Part shown: one piece after another, positions 16,301 through 20,969 of the stretch | Position numbering within the stretch: position 1 is the first letter of the stretch | Layout: each line of letters begins with the position of its first letter | Assembly: GCA_021799945.1 (NCBI GenBank) | Contig: JAJYZK010000006.1 | Coordinates: 1-20,969, forward strand | Length of the DNA stretch: 20,969 nt | Reading direction: 5' to 3' | From: Acidobacteriota bacterium | GTDB lineage: Bacteria > Acidobacteriota > Terriglobia > Terriglobales > Acidobacteriaceae | Translations under genes and position numbers: made by a program | The notes under the pieces: generated by a model | Told to the model about the DNA's origin: nothing | Seen by the model: only the letters and a program-made list of their open reading frames with translations | Database searches by the model: none

Positions 16301-17080
16301 AATGGCACGCGTTCGCCGTTTCCCAATACGGTCAGCAGCGATGCGTACTACGACAATATGGGGAACTCCCACTACAACGCACTGGAGATGAGCTTCCAGC
16401 GCAACAGCGGGCGCCTTTCTTGGTTGGCCAGCTATACCTTTGGAAAATCCTATGACCAGACATCGAGTATTCAGGAACAGGTCGATCCCTATAACTACAA
16501 TCGTCTCGATAGCGTTTCGGCCTTCGACATCAAGCACGACTTTGTCGTGACCTACAACTACCAGATCCCTGTGGAGCGGTTGGTAAAACCGAGCCGCCTG
16601 ACAAAGGGCTGGGAACTTTCTGGAATCACACGCTTCTCGACAGGGCTGCCCGTCACCTTTGCAAGCAATGGAGACAACTATCTGGTGGATGTGCAGAACA
16701 ATGGAGTCAATTCGGTCAGCATCGACATGCCGAATTACAAGCCTGGGCCCCTACACCTGAATCACAATCCACGGAATGGGAGACCTTATTTCAACACTTC
16801 GCTCTTCACCCCGAACGCGCTTGGCGCCGAAGGAAATGCAAAGCGCAGGATGTTCTATGGTCCAGGTATCGACAACTTCGATGCAGCGCTGCACAAATTC
16901 ATTCCTCTGACGGAAGGCAAAACTTTCGAACTGCGCTTTGAGGCATTCAACGTATTCAACCACGCGCAGTTTTACCCATACGGCGCGGTGGATGGCAATA
17001 TCAACGACAACACCTTCGGGGATGTGTTGCATTCCGGTCCGCCGCGCATCTGTCAGGGCGCCGCAAGGTTCAACTTTTGA
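13358..17080 (+). CDS. Oar-like TonB-dependent outer-membrane receptor with an Nramp-like N-terminal segment (chimera)
   Basis: The main body is a very large TonB-dependent receptor as found in Acidobacteria. A carboxypeptidase-regulatory-like beta-sandwich lies at ~76-165 (GRITGVVKDPSGAVV), a plug domain at ~180-320 (VLEVPLNGRSYTDLFAIQTG), then a beta-barrel to the aromatic C-terminus GAARFNF. Such receptors import large or scarce substrates across the outer membrane using TonB/ExbBD. From ATG 13358 (AGGAG eight bases upstream) there are 1240 aa. Unexpectedly residues ~20-66 match the start of Nramp metal transporters: GPG at 32-34, DNDAGA (41-46) in place of the DPGN motif, then IQAGAQYGNRLLWIFLLLL. 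The last hydrophobic run would act as signal peptide (likely cleavage near AWG/Q). GTG 13496 is an internal start that would give a more usual secretory N-terminus; ATG 13220 is the longest frame. G+C is visibly lower than in dnaG or rpoD. Confidence 0.9.
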   Translation: MIATAISRTEQSRIIVKRGWRRQLLVFLMVAGPGPIVRETDNDAGAVSAYIQAGAQYGNRLLWIFLLLLTTHAWGQTSGRITGVVKDPSGAVVSGSAVELINTSTGVKQTAVSSGEGSYTFPVVAIGHYEMDVSAPGFNIYKQRGIEINVDSSLNLDVSLTVNTQAQNVIVNANSNQIEVATTDTQLGQVIHGKQVLEVPLNGRSYTDLFAIQTGVTPVTTSGSGNSTSGGGFGTVPIAGEQNTGQFSINGQRESDNAFFLNGTSVQEAIGEQAGIIPTLDSIAEFRILSANVDAEYGSFSGGLIDVVTKSGSNAFHGSAFEFLRNTNLDATQYFTSQRSAFQQNQFGGTFGGPVHKNTIFFFTDYQGQRTTQGIDTGIVSVPSVADRGGNFSDAVSTLTGKVNGPYLARTLSSRLGYPVAVGEPFYTSGCVLSAECVFPNALIPQQAFSSPATHMLQFIPSPNIGANTFSSGSQNLTIDDNKGSGRIDLNANRYGNTSFYYFLDKFNVNNPYPSGLGGATVPGPNGAFNAISLGSDQTMTLNNVKTFGSSIVNEARIGYTRLNNHIGIPRGGVGTTLVQQGISNGQYGVKQGYPLQAGVEMLYFNTFAVGTNPFSLIQVSNTYDLGDTVSKISGAHTIKVGGRYIGYRVLQNPNLVANGTFSFFGAGEQTTGNGFADFLLGLPDYYSQQSSPPFHEGATDADLFAQDSWRVRPNLTVNYGLRWDLVTPWSEKNHMITTFVQGVQSQTFPGAPLGYLVPGDVLPNGHRIPAGIAPTPLDNYSPRFGLAYSPAWSSGSLAKITGGPGKTSIRLGAGRFFSSPSGLTVAYPTGNPPYGLTYTSTEPPVMAQPFIGALTGTKYPQQFPVKVPPPGVSPSNPDNNVDWSLYTPIGGAGSVWYKNKTSYTMQGTLAVERQIGQTMAVTATYVGSLGRHLLTVRGANPGVPSTCLSLSQPQDVAPGTQTCGPFGENNVYVRANGAVVNGTRSPFPNTVSSDAYYDNMGNSHYNALEMSFQRNSGRLSWLASYTFGKSYDQTSSIQEQVDPYNYNRLDSVSAFDIKHDFVVTYNYQIPVERLVKPSRLTKGWELSGITRFSTGLPVTFASNGDNYLVDVQNNGVNSVSIDMPNYKPGPLHLNHNPRNGRPYFNTSLFTPNALGAEGNAKRRMFYGPGIDNFDAALHKFIPLTEGKTFELRFEAFNVFNHAQFYPYGAVDGNINDNTFGDVLHSGPPRICQGAARFNF

Positions 17081-17309
17081 ATGAGTTCCAATGGAACACG
17101 AACGAAACTGTGATCCCATTGCACAAAGCCAATGGCGGCGCTGTATTCCAAGGGTGTTTGTCTTTGGCTGTTTGCTCGCTGAACTTCGGTCGAGAAGGGC
17201 GCGCCGCAAGCCGGCAAGACGCAGGCTCTGGCGCCGGCGGCGGATACCATCCGGCATTGTGAATCGCAACTGTGCGCGCGGCTGTAAGCGCCCATTCCTT
17301 GGGGTCTCG
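17081..17309. other. Convergent gap between the receptor and MBL-fold genes
   Basis: This 229-bp stretch separates two convergent genes. Translating the plus strand gives no Nramp continuation and no known family. No hairpin with a T-run is apparent. I found no direct repeat matching the left side of the receptor. Confidence 0.4.
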
Positions 17310-18215
17310 TTATGGAAGCGGCGCCGGAGATGAGGCTTCGGGTTTGCCTCGCTCGTTCCATGCCAGGCGAGCCATGGGCAGGTGATGGTCGTGCGTGAAC
17401 AGCACCAGCCACTGCTCGGCGATGGCGCGGCGCAGGAAGCGCTTCCGCTGGGCGATCGAGGTGACCGGGTCCAGGTCATAGGCCATCACCCAGGTGGGGT
17501 TCAGATGAGCGCTGGTAGGGATCAGGTCGGAGATGTAGCAGGCCCGTTCCCCCTGCGATTCGATCATGATCGCCATCAACTGATCGGTATGGCCCGGGTA
17601 CACCTCGACGCCGATCCCCGGGACAATCTCCAGCGGCTGCCCCGGTTTTGGATCGATCAGCGTCATCTGCCCGGAGGCGATCAGCGGTTCATAGTTGTCG
17701 CCGATGTAGCTGATGGCGTCCCGCTCAAGCTGGAGACGTCCGTGCTCCACCTCGCCGCGATGCGCGAAGTATTGCGCATTCGGAAAAGTAGGGGCCAGGC
17801 TCCCGTCCTCCCTTCGCGTCGTATTCCAGCCGCAATGGTCGAAGTGGAGGTGCGAGTTGATCACCACGTCCACCTGGTCCAGCCCGATGCCGGCGGCGGC
17901 GAAGCTTGCGGGAAGCGACTGTTTTGCGTCGTAGATGGCGCGCAGCTTCTCCGGCAGTTTGTGGCCGATGCCCGTTTCAATCACAATCGTGCGTCCGGCG
18001 GCGCGGACCACCACGGTGTTGGTTCCGAGCAGGATCTGATTCCGTTCGTTGGCCGGCGTCGCCTTCTCCCACATCGTCTTGGGCGCCACCCCGAACATCG
18101 CCCCGCCGTCCAGCAGGTAGGTTCCGTCGGTGAGGATGGTGAGATCGAATTCTCCCAGTCTGGCCCGTCCCCGCACCAAATCGCGGGTAGTTGCAGTTTC
18201 CGCTGGATGGTTCAT
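17310..18215 (-). CDS. MBL-fold metallo-hydrolase (lactonase-like)
   Basis: The 301-aa protein has the metallo-beta-lactamase fold motifs: His122-x-His124-x-Asp126-His127 (SHLHFDHCGW), His209 (VYPGHTDQLM), Asp230 (CYISDLIP) and His275 (LFTHDHHLP). Together these bind two metal ions, usually zinc. There is no signal peptide, so a cytoplasmic role is likely. The substrate is not evident; similar soluble MBL proteins include lactonases and other small-molecule hydrolases, and acyl-homoserine-lactone cleavage is possible but not shown. The start is ATG 18215. It lies 14 bp downstream of the DPP IV-like peptidase gene in the same direction and is probably cotranscribed with it. Confidence 0.9.
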   Translation of the reverse strand: MNHPAETATTRDLVRGRARLGEFDLTILTDGTYLLDGGAMFGVAPKTMWEKATPANERNQILLGTNTVVVRAAGRTIVIETGIGHKLPEKLRAIYDAKQSLPASFAAAGIGLDQVDVVINSHLHFDHCGWNTTRREDGSLAPTFPNAQYFAHRGEVEHGRLQLERDAISYIGDNYEPLIASGQMTLIDPKPGQPLEIVPGIGVEVYPGHTDQLMAIMIESQGERACYISDLIPTSAHLNPTWVMAYDLDPVTSIAQRKRFLRRAIAEQWLVLFTHDHHLPMARLAWNERGKPEASSPAPLP

Positions 18216-18229
18216 GATTTCCGATCGCT

Positions 18230-20470
18230 TCAGGGTTGTTGACCGGCGGGACTGTCCGCCCCCCGGTTCATGAGGTAGTTCTCAAAATGCTCGAGTATGC
18301 GGGAGTAGAGATGCACGCTGTCCCGGATCCCGTCAATGCCGTGTCTCTGGCCGGGATAAAGCTGGAGATCGTAGGGGATGCCGGCATCGATCAGCGCGCG
18401 GATGAATGCGGCGGAGTTGCCGAAGTGCACGTTGTCGTCGCTCGTGCCGTGAGCCAGCAGCAGGCGGCCCTTCAGATGTTCCGCGGCATACACCACCGAA
18501 TCGTCGCGGTAGGCGTCCCGGTCTTCGGCGGGCAGGCCCAGGTAGCGTTCCGTGTAGATGGAGTCATAGGCGCGCCAGTCGGTGACCGGAGCCACGGCGA
18601 CGCCGGCGACAAAACGGCTGCTGTGGGTCATGGCATAGAGGGTAAAAAAGCCGCCCCAGCTCCAACCCCACCAGCCCAGACGGCCGGGGTCGAGTTGAGG
18701 GTAGCGCTGCAGCGCCTGGTCGATGGCCGCATTCTGGTCGGCGAACTGCACCGGACCAAAATCGTGGTAGGCGGCCTGCTCGAATTCGCGGCCCCGCCCC
18801 CCCATGCCGCGGTTATCCACGTGCAGCACGGCGAAGCCGTGCTGCACAAGCACTTCGTCGAACAGGAGACGCCGCGCATTCCAGCGGTCGGTCACGGTGG
18901 CCGCGCCGGGGCCGCCGTAGGGATTCACGATCAGGGGCACGCTGTGCGGTCGGTTCTCCCCCGGCGGCAACAGCAGCGATCCATAGAGGGTTGTGGTCCC
19001 ATCGGAGGCCTTGAACTCCACATTCGCAGGGGCCGTCAGCCCCTCGGGCGCGGCCGGAGCCTGCCAGAAATCCGAGCACCGCGTCTCCCCACGGCAGATC
19101 GCCGCCCGCGGGGGTGAGGCGGCGGAGGAGTATGTGTCGGCAAAAAACTTGGCGTTGGGCGAGAAGAGAGGCTGGTGCCAGCCGCTCCGGGCGCTCACCC
19201 GGTGTTGGCGCGATCCGTCGAGACGAACCGCCCAGAGCTGCTGCTGGCGCGCGTCGCCTTCATTCGAAAGGTAATAGACAGTTTGAGAGGCCGGGTCCAC
19301 CGCGGCGATCGAGGCCACCTCCCAGGGGCCGAGGGTGAGCTGGCGGACCAGCGTCGCGCTGGCGGCCAGCGGCGCCGAGGCGTTGAAGCTGTAAAGGTAG
19401 ATATGCCTGTGCCCGTCGCGCCACCCGGTCACCAGGATCTGCGACGGCAGAATCGTGATGTCGAGGGCGTCGTCGAGGAACTTGTCGTCGCTCACCGTCA
19501 GCATCACCTGTTCGCCGCCCAGCGCCGCATCGACGAAATAGAGAGTCATTCTTCGTTGATTGCGGCTGAGCGTCTCGATCCAAAGAAGTCCGTCCCGCAC
19601 CCAACCGAAGCGCGGTATGTAGTCCTGTCCGGCCGCCAGGGGAAGGTCGATCCATTTCGTCTTTCCTCCGCCCAAGCCGACCACCCCGACTCGCACCGCC
19701 GGATTCGCGTCTCCGGGCTGCGGATAGGGCTGAAATCGGAGGAAGGCCGCCTCCCGCGACCACTCCTCGATGGGGTACCGCGGCGTCCCGGTTTCGTCCA
19801 TCTGCAGGTAGGCAAGTCGCTTGGAGTCCGGCTCCCAGAAGTAGTTGCTGCGCACGCCAAGCTCCTCCTGATAGACCCAATCCACTTCGCCGTTCAGGAT
19901 CTCGTCCCCCGTTCCCTGGGTGAGGTTCGACGGCTCGCCGGGCAGCGTGATGCGATCGACATAGAGGTTGTGGTTGCGGATGTAGGAGAGGTTTTTCCCG
20001 TCGGGAGAAAATTTCGGATCGCCTCCAATTCCTGCTCCGGAGGAGGCCAGATGCAGACCTGTGCCGCCGAGCGGGTCAAAATACCAGAGCTGACCGTTTG
20101 AGTTGAAGAGCAGATGCTCGGAGTCCGGCGACCAGATGTAGGAGGGGAGATGATAGCGCTTCCGTTCCGGTTCGTAGGCGGAGGAGGCATTGAGATTCCG
20201 CATCTTTTCCCGGCTCACCAGGACGCGCTGCTGGCCAGAGGACCCCTGCACCTCCATCAAATCTCCTTCGGTTCCGATATAGGAGAGCCGTATGCCGTCG
20301 GGGCTCCAGGCCATGCTTCCGGGCTCGTCGGCGGATGCCGGCCGGGCGAAGACATCCTCCACCGTCAATTGCCGCGGCCGCGCTCCGGCGGCCAAAGAAA
20401 CAAGCCCGGCGGCGCAGGCGAGGACGCAGGCGAAGACCAGGAGCGATGCTGGCGGCGGAATTCGGCGCAT
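18230..20470 (-). CDS. S9 family (DPP IV-like) secreted prolyl oligopeptidase
   Basis: Dipeptidyl peptidase IV-like enzymes remove N-terminal dipeptides, preferring Pro or Ala at position 2. From ATG 20470 the 746-aa product begins with a signal peptide (MRRIPPPASLLVFACVLACA), so it should act in the periplasm or outside. An N-terminal beta-propeller with repeated WSPDG/FSPDG/WEPDS segments contains the DWVYQEEL motif; its Glu202-Glu203 corresponds to the pair that holds the free substrate N-terminus in DPP IV. The C-terminal alpha/beta-hydrolase domain has the triad Ser604 (GWSWGG), Asp678 (GTSDDNVH) and His710 (GQRHGI), with spacing like human DPP IV. A longer GTG start at 20515 would add 15 residues before the signal peptide and is less likely. 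It leads the pair with the MBL gene and is divergent from the zinc-ribbon gene. Confidence 0.95.
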   Translation of the reverse strand: MRRIPPPASLLVFACVLACAAGLVSLAAGARPRQLTVEDVFARPASADEPGSMAWSPDGIRLSYIGTEGDLMEVQGSSGQQRVLVSREKMRNLNASSAYEPERKRYHLPSYIWSPDSEHLLFNSNGQLWYFDPLGGTGLHLASSGAGIGGDPKFSPDGKNLSYIRNHNLYVDRITLPGEPSNLTQGTGDEILNGEVDWVYQEELGVRSNYFWEPDSKRLAYLQMDETGTPRYPIEEWSREAAFLRFQPYPQPGDANPAVRVGVVGLGGGKTKWIDLPLAAGQDYIPRFGWVRDGLLWIETLSRNQRRMTLYFVDAALGGEQVMLTVSDDKFLDDALDITILPSQILVTGWRDGHRHIYLYSFNASAPLAASATLVRQLTLGPWEVASIAAVDPASQTVYYLSNEGDARQQQLWAVRLDGSRQHRVSARSGWHQPLFSPNAKFFADTYSSAASPPRAAICRGETRCSDFWQAPAAPEGLTAPANVEFKASDGTTTLYGSLLLPPGENRPHSVPLIVNPYGGPGAATVTDRWNARRLLFDEVLVQHGFAVLHVDNRGMGGRGREFEQAAYHDFGPVQFADQNAAIDQALQRYPQLDPGRLGWWGWSWGGFFTLYAMTHSSRFVAGVAVAPVTDWRAYDSIYTERYLGLPAEDRDAYRDDSVVYAAEHLKGRLLLAHGTSDDNVHFGNSAAFIRALIDAGIPYDLQLYPGQRHGIDGIRDSVHLYSRILEHFENYLMNRGADSPAGQQP

Positions 20471-20528
20471 GCGGTTGGCTGGCGCGGGATTCACTGCGCT
20501 TGCAGTGTACCGCACCGTCGCGGGAAAA

Positions 20529-20547
20529 ACGCTCCGCGGAGGAGCGT
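20529..20547. repeat. Perfect 7-bp inverted repeat in the divergent promoter region
   Basis: ACGCTCC-GCGGA-GGAGCGT is a perfect hairpin or operator-like repeat. Its right end touches the plus-strand extended -10 candidate. On the minus strand it is followed by TTTTTCCC, so it could also be an intrinsic terminator or attenuator in the peptidase leader. Confidence 0.45.
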
Positions 20548-20555
20548 GCTAGACT
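20547..20555 (+). promoter_or_regulatory. Candidate extended -10 of the zinc-ribbon protein gene
   Basis: TG-C-TAGACT (TGnTATAAT-like; four of six -10 positions) lies 11 bases upstream of ATG 20567. This would give a very short or leaderless mRNA. No -35 match is seen at 17 bp. The TGCTA core also occurs upstream of the microprotein gene (11660). Confidence 0.3.
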
Positions 20556-20566
20556 CCAGACCACCG

Positions 20567-20969
20567 ATGGATTCCGAACTCGAGAAGCTGGTCCGCCTGC
20601 AGGAATTGGATAAAAGAATTGCGCAACTGAATCTGGCGATCGCCGCCCTGCCGGCACGATTGCAATCCTCCGAACAGAAACTCGAAGCGCAGAAGAGGCT
20701 GGTGGCGGAAGCGGAAAAGGCCGCGCTGGCTGAAGAAGCGCGGCGCAGACGGCTGGAGAGCGATCTCAAAGATCGGCACTACAAACTGGCGAAACTTCGC
20801 GAGCAGTCCAGTAGCGTGAAGACCAATGAGCAGTTTCACGCCCTGCAGCATGAGATCGGTTTTGTCGAAGCGGGCATTGAAAAGATCGAGGACGAAGAGC
20901 TGGCGAGCATGGTGGAAAGCGAGTCGCTGGAGCGGAGGCGTGCGGAGGCTCGCGCCGGGCTGGCCGCCG
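20567..20969 (+). CDS. COG1579-type coiled-coil/zinc-ribbon protein, N-terminal part (3' end outside window)
   Basis: The frame is open from ATG 20567 to the window edge, 134 codons plus one base. The start MDSELEKLVRLQELDKRIAQ and the long heptad-rich helices (SSEQKLEAQKRLVAEAEKAA) give an antiparallel coiled coil. The segment SVKTNEQFHALQHEIGF, around residues 85-101, matches the block seen before the second helix in the COG1579 family (C4-type zinc-ribbon proteins, DUF164). The expected four-cysteine ribbon would be in the missing C-terminal part. Such proteins are thought to bind nucleic acids or act as adaptors; the role is not firmly established. It is divergent from the DPP IV-like gene, with 96 bp between the starts. 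Confidence 0.88.
   Translation, partial: MDSELEKLVRLQELDKRIAQLNLAIAALPARLQSSEQKLEAQKRLVAEAEKAALAEEARRRRLESDLKDRHYKLAKLREQSSSVKTNEQFHALQHEIGFVEAGIEKIEDEELASMVESESLERRRAEARAGLAA

Noticed and set aside
17081..17309. The receptor gene as a simple insertion inside an Nramp gene
   Set aside because: The remaining ~350-400 residues of an Nramp protein are not found downstream; only 229 bp separate the receptor from the next gene. A recombination junction with loss of the rest fits better.

Overview
The window (about 21 kb) reads as a chromosomal segment of a high-G+C member of the Acidobacteriota (Solibacter/Bryobacter-like). This placement is an inference. It rests on the very large Oar-like TonB-dependent receptor with an N-terminal carboxypeptidase-regulatory-like domain, on the abundance of GTG/TTG starts, and on the mix of housekeeping genes. 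No rRNA, tRNA, CRISPR array or intact transposase was recognised.

Layout, left to right. (1) 1-1398: 3' end of a 2-oxoglutarate dehydrogenase E1 gene (+). (2) 1562-2675: an Sfp-type phosphopantetheinyl transferase and a small uncharacterised gene, both on the minus strand. (3) 2898-6660: a plus-strand cell-surface sugar block made of a WecG/TagA/CpsF glycosyltransferase, an overlapping HD-domain protein, a GDP-mannose 3,5-epimerase-like enzyme and a second, divergent WecG/TagA/CpsF-like protein. (4) 11487-6783: minus-strand gluQ, dnaG and rpoD, a variant of the macromolecular-synthesis operon in which gluQ stands where rpsU often lies. (5) 11788-17080: an accessory stretch of visibly lower G+C towards its right. 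It holds a 56-aa membrane microprotein, a frameshifted methyltransferase remnant, an RcnR/CsoR-family metal-sensing repressor with a likely operator, an unusual structured leader, and a TonB-dependent receptor. (6) 20470-17310: a DPP IV-like peptidase followed 14 bp later by an MBL-fold hydrolase, both minus. (7) 20567-end: the start of a COG1579-type coiled-coil/zinc-ribbon protein (+), divergent from the peptidase.

The most unusual part is 12800-13600. The receptor ORF does not begin with an ordinary signal peptide. Its first ~66 residues look like the N-terminus of an Nramp-family divalent-metal transporter (TM1 and the start of TM2), fused in frame to the receptor. The start codon is preceded by a good Shine-Dalgarno sequence. 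Upstream lies an RNA leader with three mutually exclusive pairings (1:2, 2:3, 3:4). Its last segment is a perfect AGGAGG Shine-Dalgarno followed by an 8-codon ORF. Divergent to this is an RcnR-like repressor with the His3/Cys35/His60/His64 fingerprint of Ni/Co sensors and a CCATA-GGGGG-TATGG operator candidate. Together these suggest a former metal-regulated transporter locus whose 5' control region and first transmembrane segment were captured by an outer-membrane receptor gene.

The remaining genes are mostly conserved housekeeping or metabolic functions. Start codons are often uncertain here because many are TTG or GTG; alternatives are given per gene.
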